DNA of 64,000 bases from Methylophaga sp. 42_25_T18 (GTDB lineage: Bacteria > Pseudomonadota > Gammaproteobacteria > Nitrosococcales > Methylophagaceae): NCBI GenBank assembly GCA_002163085.1, contig MAAJ01000009.1, positions 1 to 64,000 on the forward strand, given 5' to 3'. Both the position numbers and the translations under genes were made by a program. Every line of letters starts with the position of its first letter. The stretch's first letter is position 1. Of the stretch, positions 34,241 to 41,741 are shown in pieces. The notes beneath the pieces were generated by a model, which saw only the letters and a program-made list of their open reading frames with translations, was not told the origin of the DNA and did no database searches.

Positions 34241-36439
34241 GTGAAAAAACTGTTTTTTCGGAAGCCTCTTACCGCTTTAATTTCAATCACTTTAGCCACA
34301 TCCGCATTAGCAGATAGCCAAACCAATAAAACCTTTTCTTTAGATACTGTTTCAGTCGCTGCAACCCGTACGGAACAAAAACAAGAAGATATATCTAGTA
34401 CTGTCAGCATCATTACTGATGAACAAAATGAAGCCAATCTATCCAGTAATATTCGAGAGATGATTCGTTATGAACCGGGTATTGAAGTGGGTTCAGGAAC
34501 GGGCGATGCAGCTCGTTTTGGCTCCAAAGGTTTTAACATTCGTGGTATTGATGAAAATCGAGTCAAAATAACAGTCGATGGCATCGACCAAGCAAATTCA
34601 TTTACACCTGAAGGCAATCCCTTCCAACGATCTGGTAGAAATCATGTCGATATCGACACAATGAAACGTGTGGAAATCATTAAAGGCCCAGCTTCTACCT
34701 TATATGGTAGTGATGCCCTAGGTGGCGTGGTGGCATTTACCACTAAAGATCCCGCGGACTATTTAGCAGCAGAAGGTGACGATACAGGAGGCAGTGTCAA
34801 AGTCCGATACAGCAGTGCTGATGAAGGCCTTTCAGAAACGTTAAGCTTAGCCAATAGAACGGGTAAACTAGAATCATTACTTATCTATACTCATCGTGAA
34901 ACAGACGAACTAGAAAATTATGATAATGATACTAACCCGGATGATACGCTCGATTTTGATAGTGATAACATTTTAGCCAAGCTGCAATATCAGCTAAATG
35001 AAAATCACCGAATTGGCTTAACCGTTGAAGATTACAAATCAGACACCCAATCAGATTTTCCTTCTAAATTGAGTTCGTCGTTCTATTCAGACTTTTATAA
35101 AGGTGATGATGTCACCGAACGACAACGTGCCACCATTTTTCATCAATGGCAGGCTAATAATATGTTGTTTGATAAAGTTAATTGGACCTTAGATTGGCAA
35201 AATAGCTCCATGGACCAAGAAACCAGCACGATTTATGATGCACCTGGACCTGCTACAGCCATAGCTAGAATTAAAGATTATTCTCACCAAGAAGAGACGT
35301 GGATGTTATCGGCTCAATTTGATAAAAGCTTCCTTAATCATCAAATAACTTATGGCTTTGAGTACGATGAAAAAGAGCTTACCAACAAGCAAGATACGCT
35401 GTTCCCAACAGATCCATCGAGTAATACGCTAGATAGAGGTGTTCCCTTAGTCGATGGCAAAAGCTATGGCCTATATCTACAAGATCAAATCAGTTTTATG
35501 GACGGTCGTTTGTTGTTAACACCCGGGGTACGTTATGACAAATTCGAGGCGAAACCTAGCCTTGATAGTTCATTTGCACCACCAGCAGCAACGGCAGGTG
35601 AATTAAAAGATCATGACAGTGATAAAGTCACCGCCCGTTTAGGAACCGTATTTAAACTCACTGAAAATACATCCGTATTCGCTCAATACAGTCAGGGATT
35701 TAAATCACCAGATCTTATCGATCTTTATTATTCTAGCGAAAGAAACTATGGACCTGGCTTCCATTTTCTAACGTTGCCCAATCCAGACCTAAAACCTGAA
35801 GAAAGTGATTCATATGAATTGGGATTACGCTTCAAGGGCGATGCTGGCAATCTAGAATTAACCGGCTTCTATAATGAATATACCGACTTCATTGAAAGTG
35901 TCACGGTCAATTCTACCTTTGGTGGCACAAGCTACGATAACGTCTCTCAATCACGAAACATTGACGAAGTAACCATATGGGGACTTGAAGCTCGTGGTGC
36001 AATTTGGTTGGATCAATTTATTGGTGCGCCAGAAGGCACGTCATTACAAGCAGCCATTGCCTATGCCGAAGGTGAAAATGAAACAGACAACACACCTATA
36101 GATAGCATAGCGCCATTAAAAGCCGTCTTTGGTTTATCTTATGATGCACCTAGTGAGCGTTGGGGTTCAACGTTAAACTGGACTTTGGTTAGCAAAAAAG
36201 ACAAAAGTGACTTAAGTGATGAAACCAACTTCACCACATCTGGTTACGGTATTTTGGATCTAACTGCATATTACAGTCCTGCTAAATCGTTAACACTTCG
36301 TGGTGGTATTTTTAATCTGACCGATAAGGAATATATCGTTTACGAAGATGTCCGTGGCTTATCGGCTACGACCAATGAGCAAGGCCTATATACCCAACCC
36401 GGCCGTAACTTTACGATGAGTGCGAGTTACAATTTCTAG
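34241..36439 (+). CDS. TonB-dependent haem/haemoglobin-type outer-membrane receptor
   Basis: This 732-aa protein has a signal peptide (1-24, cleaved after SALA), a TonB-box-like segment DTVSVAATR near 33-41, an N-terminal plug domain (about 45-165; KGFNIRGIDENRVKITVDGI, VEIIKGPASTLYGSDALGG), and a beta-barrel ending in terminal Phe (SASYNF). The barrel region has QGFKSPDLIDLYY and NPDLKPEESDSYELG, which correspond to the FRAP and NPNL boxes of haem receptors such as HmuR and HemR. The start is GTG at 34241 with an AAAGGAG site. It diverges from tonB behind two Fur-like sites. Haem or a haem protein is the likely ligand; another porphyrin or corrinoid is possible. Confidence 0.9.
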   Translation: MKKLFFRKPLTALISITLATSALADSQTNKTFSLDTVSVAATRTEQKQEDISSTVSIITDEQNEANLSSNIREMIRYEPGIEVGSGTGDAARFGSKGFNIRGIDENRVKITVDGIDQANSFTPEGNPFQRSGRNHVDIDTMKRVEIIKGPASTLYGSDALGGVVAFTTKDPADYLAAEGDDTGGSVKVRYSSADEGLSETLSLANRTGKLESLLIYTHRETDELENYDNDTNPDDTLDFDSDNILAKLQYQLNENHRIGLTVEDYKSDTQSDFPSKLSSSFYSDFYKGDDVTERQRATIFHQWQANNMLFDKVNWTLDWQNSSMDQETSTIYDAPGPATAIARIKDYSHQEETWMLSAQFDKSFLNHQITYGFEYDEKELTNKQDTLFPTDPSSNTLDRGVPLVDGKSYGLYLQDQISFMDGRLLLTPGVRYDKFEAKPSLDSSFAPPAATAGELKDHDSDKVTARLGTVFKLTENTSVFAQYSQGFKSPDLIDLYYSSERNYGPGFHFLTLPNPDLKPEESDSYELGLRFKGDAGNLELTGFYNEYTDFIESVTVNSTFGGTSYDNVSQSRNIDEVTIWGLEARGAIWLDQFIGAPEGTSLQAAIAYAEGENETDNTPIDSIAPLKAVFGLSYDAPSERWGSTLNWTLVSKKDKSDLSDETNFTTSGYGILDLTAYYSPAKSLTLRGGIFNLTDKEYIVYEDVRGLSATTNEQGLYTQPGRNFTMSASYNF

Positions 36440-36479
36440 TCATCCATCACTTTGAAAATTCTGGGGCAGGTTTCTGCCT

Positions 36480-36680
36480 CAGTTTTTTCCATCCCGTTTT
36501 TATCGCCGCCGAAAAGAGTGTGTTTTTCGGATTAAAGTGGGTAAGTGTTTGAGCAAAGCGAGTTTTTACCCACGCCGAAAAAGATAGTCTTTTCGGTGAC
36601 AAGCGATAATGTCGGGGGCCTTTTTCTTTGGTTCGTTTCTTTTGGGCAAACAAAAGAAATGAATGCCCAGCGGCAGCTAA
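36480..36680 (+). repeat. 201-bp dispersed intergenic repeat, copy B
   Basis: It matches 24855-25055 over its whole length in the same orientation, with scattered changes and two or three single-base gaps. It starts 41 bases after the receptor stop. The hairpins are better paired here: GTGGGTAA/TTACCCAC and CCGAAAA/TTTTCGG. A minus-strand frame within it is conserved only because the DNA is. Confidence 0.88.
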
Positions 36681-36736
36681 CCTAAATTAAAGGGTAGCCT
36701 CCCCTTTTAGTTACGCTGTCTTTTTCTGAGGGAAGT

Positions 36737-37180
36737 TCAGGCTGCCCCTAATTGTTGTTTTGTTATCCAAGCAAGTCCTCTTACCCACCACTTTTTGGAA
36801 ATCAAATATGCCAGTACTACAGATGGAATATACAATAAAACATAGACTACAAAGATATCAAACGAACGACTTGACTCAACTGAAATCATAATGACAAAAG
36901 TAAACATTAGTGCTCCTGAAACTATTTTCCCAATATATAAATACTTCAATTTAGGTGCTCCCACGTCTGTACATATACTAACCGTTAGTACAAATAACCA
37001 AAGCTCCACAATGCATTTATAGTAAAAAAACAATATTATGCTAGCAAAAATCGTATGAAATATTGAGTCAATCTCTTTTGGATCCAATACTAATAAAAAC
37101 AATGTGACTAGGCATGCTAAAACAATAGATTCTATTAATAATATTCCAAAACCCAACCCTAGCAACCTGACTCTACTCAT
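36737..37180 (-). CDS. orphan small membrane protein
   Basis: I do not recognise this family. It is a 147-aa hydrophobic protein with four predicted membrane helices (about 5-31, 41-66, 82-99 and 107-129) and a basic C-terminal tail (KKWWVRGLAWITKQQ). The start ATG at 37180 is chosen because GGAAA stands seven bases upstream; an in-frame TTG at 37207 would add nine residues. It sits alone between the 201-bp repeat (36480-36680) and a decayed peptide-gene repeat (37214-37310), like an accessory cassette. It is lower in GC than its neighbours by eye. Confidence 0.65.
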   Translation of the reverse strand: MSRVRLLGLGFGILLIESIVLACLVTLFLLVLDPKEIDSIFHTIFASIILFFYYKCIVELWLFVLTVSICTDVGAPKLKYLYIGKIVSGALMFTFVIMISVESSRSFDIFVVYVLLYIPSVVLAYLISKKWWVRGLAWITKQQLGAA

Positions 37181-37213
37181 GATATTTCCGTGCAAATTGT
37201 TCTTCAATTGAAA

Positions 37214-37312
37214 TCAAGGGGTCAGCCAGCTTAAATTGTTACTTTCCAACCCAAAATTTAAAACAACCATAACAATACATGATTTCAAAATCTTCTCCCT
37301 GCATTAATTTCA
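37214..37312 (-). repeat. decayed copy of the small-membrane-peptide start region
   Basis: 37260-37289 is identical over 30 bases to 26874-26903. The ribosome-binding stretch (GGGAGAAG) and TTG start match the intact 50-aa gene at 25331, but the frame reads MKSCIVMVVLNFGLESNN and stops after 24 codons (37288-37214). Similarity extends upstream to 37312. Confidence 0.65.
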
Positions 37313-37407
37313 GATAGCCTTATAGAAAACCAAACTCACAACAACCTGATATTTTCTCCCATTTTTTATAGAATGACAGTTTACCAATTCAGAGCTAATC
37401 ATTAAGC

Positions 37408-37803
37408 ATGGTTAATAAAATTGAAAAAACCGATGAGCAATGGCGTGAACAACTCAGCGAAGAAGAATATCGAGTAACGCGCCAAGCCGGTACTGAACCC
37501 CCCTTCTCCGGCATCTACTCTGATCACAAAGAAAACGGTGACTACCATTGCCTTTGTTGTGATCAAAAACTATTTTCATCTAATGACAAGTTTGATTCAG
37601 GTTGTGGCTGGCCAAGTTTTTCTAATCAATTAGAACAAGGCAACATCACTCACCATATCGATCATAGTCATGGCATGGATCGCACTGAAGTGCGTTGTAA
37701 ACACTGTGATGCCCATTTAGGCCATGTGTTTGATGATGGCCCTGCACCAACCGGTCTGCGTTATTGCATAAACTCGGTCTCTATCAACTTCCATGACAAA
37801 TAA
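37408..37803 (+). CDS. msrB: peptide-methionine (R)-S-oxide reductase MsrB
   Basis: MsrB repairs the R form of methionine sulfoxide in proteins. The 131-aa protein has the two zinc-binding CxxC pairs (CLCC near 49-52 and CKHC near 97-100), the family block GWPSF near 67-71, and the catalytic cysteine in [13 protein letters not shown] near 117-129. Its length is normal. The next gene starts 6 bases later with GTG, so the two are probably cotranscribed. Confidence 0.96.
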   Translation: MVNKIEKTDEQWREQLSEEEYRVTRQAGTEPPFSGIYSDHKENGDYHCLCCDQKLFSSNDKFDSGCGWPSFSNQLEQGNITHHIDHSHGMDRTEVRCKHCDAHLGHVFDDGPAPTGLRYCINSVSINFHDK

Positions 37804-37808
37804 AGCTC

Positions 37809-38066
37809 GTGGCAAATAAAGACTGGTTTGTTTATATCGTTGAAGCTGAAAATGGTCATTTTTATACCGGTATCACCACCGATTTAGAACGTCGATTTGC
37901 GGAACATCAGTCCAAACAAGGCGGCGCTCGTTTTTTTCATACCAGTGCTGCTAAACGAATGGTTTACCACGAAACCCAAGCAAATCGCAGCAGCGCATCT
38001 AAGCGCGAAGCAGCAATAAAGAAACTTTCTAGAAAAGACAAAATAGCTCTTATCGAAACACACTAA
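37809..38066 (+). CDS. GIY-YIG nuclease-domain protein (UPF0213/YhbQ type)
   Basis: This 85-aa protein is a single GIY-YIG endonuclease domain. Motifs: VYIVEAENGHFYTGITTDLERRFAEHQ near 8-34 (the YIV...YTG form of GIY-YIG, with the catalytic Arg) and the later ASKREAAIKKLSRKDK with the conserved Glu. YhbQ-type proteins act on damaged DNA in E. coli; the exact substrate here is unknown. It starts with GTG at 37809 right behind msrB. Confidence 0.92.
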   Translation: MANKDWFVYIVEAENGHFYTGITTDLERRFAEHQSKQGGARFFHTSAAKRMVYHETQANRSSASKREAAIKKLSRKDKIALIETH

Positions 38067-38134
38067 CTCCATGTATAATGGCTGGTTTTCTAATTTCTGA
38101 GTTTTAGACTCAATTCATTACACGGGTAAGTAAA

Positions 38135-39730
38135 TTGCTAACAACTGCAAACATCACCATGCAATTTGGCGCGAAGCCATTATTTGAAAACGTTTCCGTT
38201 AAATTTGGCGAAGGTAACCGCTATGGTTTAATTGGCGCCAACGGCTGTGGTAAATCCACATTCATGAAAATTCTATCTGGCGAGTTAGAACCTACCGCCG
38301 GTAATGTCAGCCTAGATGTAAATGAAACCTTTGCGGTATTAAAACAAGATCAATTCGCTTATGAAGAGCTGCGCGTTATTGACGTAGTTATCATGGGTAA
38401 TGCTGAATTGTGGAAAGTGCATCATGAACGTGATCGCATTTATAACCTGCCTGAAATGTCTGAAGAAGACGGTATTAAAGTTGCTCATCTTGAAGGTGAA
38501 TATGCTGAGATGGATGGTTACACCGCTGAGTCTCGTGCCGGTGAATTATTATTAGGTGTCGGTATTCCTACCGAACAGCATTATGGCCCGATGAGTGAAG
38601 TCGCTCCAGGTTGGAAATTACGTATTTTGCTTGCTCAGGTTCTATTTGCTGAACCTGACATTCTGTTACTTGATGAGCCTACTAACCACTTGGATATCAA
38701 TACCATCCGTTGGTTAGAGGATATGATCAATCAACGCAGCGGTACGATGGTTATCATTTCGCATGATCGCCACTTTTTAAACAGCGTATGTACGCATGTG
38801 GCTGATATGGATTTTGGTGAGTTGCGCCTTTACCCTGGCAACTATGACGAATACATGTTGGCATCAACACAAGCCAGAGCACGATTAATATCTGATAATG
38901 CTAAGAAAAAGGCACAAATTATAGAGCTACAAGATTTTGTTCGCCGTTTCTCTGCGAATGCATCTAAAGCAAAACAAGCCACCTCTCGTGCCAAGCAAAT
39001 TGACAAAATCCAGCTGGATGATATCAAACCTTCTAGCCGTGTAAATCCATATATTCTCTTCGAGCAAGAGAAAAAGTTATTCCGTAATGCCGTTGAAGTG
39101 ACCGGCATTAACCAAGCTTATGATGATGAAGCGTCATTATTCGAAAACTTCAAATTTATGGCTGAAGTGGGCGAACGCATCGCAATTATAGGCCCTAACG
39201 GTATTGGTAAAACAACATTAGCGAAAACATTGGTCAAAGAATTATCGCCTAAATCAGGTGAAGTGAAATGGTCTGAAAATGCCAACATTGGGTATTATGC
39301 TCAAGATCATGAACATTTCTTTGAAAATGATTTGGATCTATTTGAATGGATGTCTCAGTGGGGCAAGCCAACAGATGATGAGCAAGTCATCCGCGGAACT
39401 TTAGGTCGTTTACTGTTCTCTGGTCATTTGATCGAAAAGAAAGCCAAAGTATTATCGGGTGGTGAAAAAGGCCGGATGATGTTTGGTAAATTGATATTAC
39501 AAAAACCAAATATCTTGGTAATGGATGAACCAACTAACCATATGGATATGGAATCGATTGAATCTTTGAATATGGCGTTAAGTCAATATGAAGGTACCTT
39601 ACTCTTCGTCAGTCATGATCGTGAATTTGTATCATCTTTGGCAACACGCATCTTTGATATGACCGATGATGGTATTGTTGATTTTGATGGTACTTATGAA
39701 GAATACCTTGTCAGCCAAGGTATTAAGTAA
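38135..39730 (+). CDS. ybiT: ABC-F ATPase YbiT
   Basis: This 531-aa ABC-F protein has two ATPase domains: [10 protein letters not shown] near 36-45 with [17 protein letters not shown] and [19 protein letters not shown], then [10 protein letters not shown] near 353 with [15 protein letters not shown]. The inter-domain arm ([25 protein letters not shown]) points to a ribosome-binding factor. It matches E. coli YbiT closely along its whole length, including the start [19 protein letters not shown]. The start is TTG at 38135. It is the third ABC-F gene in the window after yheS and uup, at a separate site. Confidence 0.93.
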   Translation: MLTTANITMQFGAKPLFENVSVKFGEGNRYGLIGANGCGKSTFMKILSGELEPTAGNVSLDVNETFAVLKQDQFAYEELRVIDVVIMGNAELWKVHHERDRIYNLPEMSEEDGIKVAHLEGEYAEMDGYTAESRAGELLLGVGIPTEQHYGPMSEVAPGWKLRILLAQVLFAEPDILLLDEPTNHLDINTIRWLEDMINQRSGTMVIISHDRHFLNSVCTHVADMDFGELRLYPGNYDEYMLASTQARARLISDNAKKKAQIIELQDFVRRFSANASKAKQATSRAKQIDKIQLDDIKPSSRVNPYILFEQEKKLFRNAVEVTGINQAYDDEASLFENFKFMAEVGERIAIIGPNGIGKTTLAKTLVKELSPKSGEVKWSENANIGYYAQDHEHFFENDLDLFEWMSQWGKPTDDEQVIRGTLGRLLFSGHLIEKKAKVLSGGEKGRMMFGKLILQKPNILVMDEPTNHMDMESIESLNMALSQYEGTLLFVSHDREFVSSLATRIFDMTDDGIVDFDGTYEEYLVSQGIK

Positions 39731-39845
39731 CACCTCATACTGAGCACAAGGGTTAAACGTGTTAACTCTTGTGCTCACCCTTTCTTCTGTACATCTTACG
39801 TGCTACTTTACAAGGTATATCACTAGCGAAGAAAGGAAGCCACTG

Positions 39846-40409
39846 ATGACATACCAAAATAAAAATATCTCGTTCACTGTAATCTTCTTTTTATTTGTTT
39901 TTCTATTTTCCACCTTTCCTAAAACCAGCCTCGCTGCCTCTGCCGCCGAAATCAATATCGGTGTTGCCGAAACCTTAAACCGGTTCAAGCAAGAAATATC
40001 GGGGGGCGAAGAGTTTCTCAAACAAGCCAAAGGCGTATTAGTTTTTCCCAGCATTATTAAGGCCGGCTTTGTCATTGGTGGCGAATATGGAGAAGGCGCT
40101 TTAAAAGTTAATGATGCCATTGTGAATTATTACAGTACCGCTGCGGCTTCATTTGGCTTTCAACTCGGTGCTCAATCCAAATCAGTCGTCTTGGTCTTTA
40201 TGACTAATGATGCACTTAAAGGTTTTCAAGCAAGCAAAGGCTGGAAGGCTGGCGTAGATGGTTCCGTTGCCTTGATTGAATGGGGAGTGGGTGAAGATAT
40301 TAATACCGTTGATATTAAAGATCCAATTATCGGCTTTGTATTTAGCAACAAAGGACTGATGTATAACCTGACATTAGAAGGTTCAAAATTCACAAAACTT
40401 GAGAAATAA
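39846..40409 (+). CDS. exported SYLF/Ysc84-domain lipid-binding protein
   Basis: This 187-aa protein has a signal peptide (about 1-31; ISFTVIFFLFVFLFSTFP...SLAA) and a SYLF domain, a family known to bind phosphoinositide-like lipids in eukaryotes and present as exported proteins in bacteria. Typical blocks are AKGVLVFPSIIKAGFVIGGEYGEGAL, YYSTAAASFGFQLGAQSKSVVLVFMT and the ending NKGLMYNLTLEGSKFTKL. The ATG at 39846 is chosen over an earlier frame opening because GAAAGGAAG stands before it and it begins the signal peptide. It overlaps nothing and is followed closely by the ASCH gene. Confidence 0.9.
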   Translation: MTYQNKNISFTVIFFLFVFLFSTFPKTSLAASAAEINIGVAETLNRFKQEISGGEEFLKQAKGVLVFPSIIKAGFVIGGEYGEGALKVNDAIVNYYSTAAASFGFQLGAQSKSVVLVFMTNDALKGFQASKGWKAGVDGSVALIEWGVGEDINTVDIKDPIIGFVFSNKGLMYNLTLEGSKFTKLEK

Positions 40410-40413
40410 CTTT

Positions 40414-40749
40414 ATGACAGAGACAAATTACCCAGAAAAGAGCTGTGAGATTGATCGCTTGGTCACTCATCCTAAATTAGTTGCATCGGCCTTAGCAGGG
40501 ACAAAAACGCAGCAACGTCGTGATGGTGTTTATGCCTATCCCGGCGAAACCTTTGAACTCGAAGGTGTTGAATTCACGGTCACAGCGCTAGAACGAGAAT
40601 CATTAGGTGACATGGGCGATGCCGAAGCACAAGCTGAAGGTTATCCCAATATGGAAATGTACAAAGCAATTATCTTAAGAATGCATGCAGGTATGGAATG
40701 GGATATTAGCCATCTTGTTTGGGTGCACAAATTCGAAAAAACGAATTAA
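40414..40749 (+). CDS. ASCH-like domain protein
   Basis: This 111-aa soluble protein looks like an ASCH (PUA-like) domain protein, a fold linked to RNA binding. The recognisable parts are LVTHPKLVASALAGTKTQQRRDGVYAYPGETFELEG and VTALERESLGDMGDAEAQAEGYPNMEMYK, ending HLVWVHKFE. The start ATG at 40414 is favoured over an upstream TTG that overlaps the SYLF gene. It is 4 bases from the SYLF stop, so the two genes are probably transcribed together. The function is not known in detail. Confidence 0.8.
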   Translation: MTETNYPEKSCEIDRLVTHPKLVASALAGTKTQQRRDGVYAYPGETFELEGVEFTVTALERESLGDMGDAEAQAEGYPNMEMYKAIILRMHAGMEWDISHLVWVHKFEKTN

Positions 40750-40767
40750 GCTGACGTTGAACTTGAG

Positions 40768-40791
40768 CTGTCAGCATATAGTTGCTGACAG
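40768..40791. terminator. hairpin between convergent genes
   Basis: A perfect 9-bp stem (CTGTCAGCA/TGCTGACAG) with a 6-base loop separates convergent genes. The T-run is weak, so it is a likely but unproven shared terminator. Confidence 0.6.
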
Positions 40792-40797
40792 TGTCTT

Positions 40798-41163
40798 CTA
40801 AGCTAATACTTTTTTAACTACCGTCCCCAATTGGTCTGGGTTAAACGGTTTCACTATCCAGCCTGTTACCCCAACCTCCCTACCTTGTTGTTTTACTTCT
40901 GGGCTCGACTCTGTGGTCAGCACCAATATCGGGGTAAATTTATACTCTTTCCGTGCTCGAACCGCTTTAGCGAACTCCATGCCATCCATATTCGGCATAT
41001 TCATATCGGTAATGATCAAATCAAACTGTTGCGATTTCACCGCTTGTAAGCCTTGTTGGCCATCAGCACTTTCTGTCAGCGTATGACCACCTGCTTGTTT
41101 TAAGGTGAACGATACCATCTGTCGCATTGAATTCGAATCATCAACGATGAGTATATTTGCCAT
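40798..41163 (-). CDS. single-domain CheY-like response regulator
   Basis: This 121-aa protein is a lone receiver domain. The acidic pocket (ILIVDDS near 4-10), the phosphorylation site region LIITDMNMPNMDGMEF near 49-64, the switch Thr in LVLTTESS near 82 and the Lys in WIVKPFNPDQL near 104 are all present. It resembles the CheY-type regulators found with chemotaxis genes, yet no kinase or chemotaxis gene is nearby. The start ATG at 41163 is preferred to a TTG one codon earlier; AAGGAATAG precedes it. Confidence 0.93.
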   Translation of the reverse strand: MANILIVDDSNSMRQMVSFTLKQAGGHTLTESADGQQGLQAVKSQQFDLIITDMNMPNMDGMEFAKAVRARKEYKFTPILVLTTESSPEVKQQGREVGVTGWIVKPFNPDQLGTVVKKVLA

Positions 41164-41240
41164 CAAACTATTCCTTTAATTTATTTTTCAAGCAGCAAAG
41201 TAACACATTTTTGTTACTACTTTGTGAATCTTTAGATTGG

Positions 41241-41450
41241 CTAGTCGCCAATTCTAAAGCCTACTTTTATCGTCACTTGCCAATATTTCACCCCGCCCTC
41301 TTCGATATAACCACGAGTATCAATCACCTGAAACCAGTGCAAATTTTTCACTGTTTCTGCCGCCTTGGCTATGGCATTTTGAATCGCCTGATCCGAGCTT
41401 TCAGCCGAGCTACCAGTTAGTTCAATATGTTTATACGTATGCTCTGTCAT
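41241..41450 (-). CDS. dodecin flavin-binding protein
   Basis: This 69-aa protein matches dodecin, a dodecameric shell that stores flavins (riboflavin, FMN). Motifs: YKHIELTGSSAESSDQAIQNAIAKAAETV and LHWFQVIDTRGYIEEGGVKYWQVTIKVGF; the Trp in HWFQV is the flavin-stacking residue in the family. Start ATG has GGAGAAAA upstream. It stands alone. Confidence 0.93.
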   Translation of the reverse strand: MTEHTYKHIELTGSSAESSDQAIQNAIAKAAETVKNLHWFQVIDTRGYIEEGGVKYWQVTIKVGFRIGD

Positions 41451-41741
41451 GATTTTTCTCCTTAAAAATATTAATTTCGTAAGATATTCATTAAGAAATA
41501 CAGCGAAATACTTAAGTAAAATTGTATCAGTTCATTGTAACAACCGTTTTCCTACATTCAGTGTAACGATTAACGATGTATTCTTCTGTGTTAATTACTG
41601 TGTTTTTACATAGAGATTAGATTATAATATTTAACAGACTGATTTGACTGTATTTTATTATCAAACTTGCGTATAATTGCTCGATTGATTTCCCCCTCCT
41701 ATTCAGCTTTACTTTCAAGGCTGATTTTCACAGGTTAATAC
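41451..41741 (+). other. 291-base leader region upstream of the DEAD-box helicase gene
   Basis: The spacer is AT-rich and contains a TATAAT box at 41672-41677, with TTGACT at 41644-41649 somewhat too far away for an ideal -35. The transcript would start about 60 bases before the ATG. Long leaders are known for cold-shock helicase genes, but no cold-shock box is clear here. Confidence 0.35.

Noticed and set aside
34241..36439. Receptor as the cobalamin receptor BtuB
   Set aside because: The FKSP and NPDL segments and the plug sequence resemble haem/haemoglobin receptors, and no cobalamin riboswitch was seen upstream; not fully excluded.
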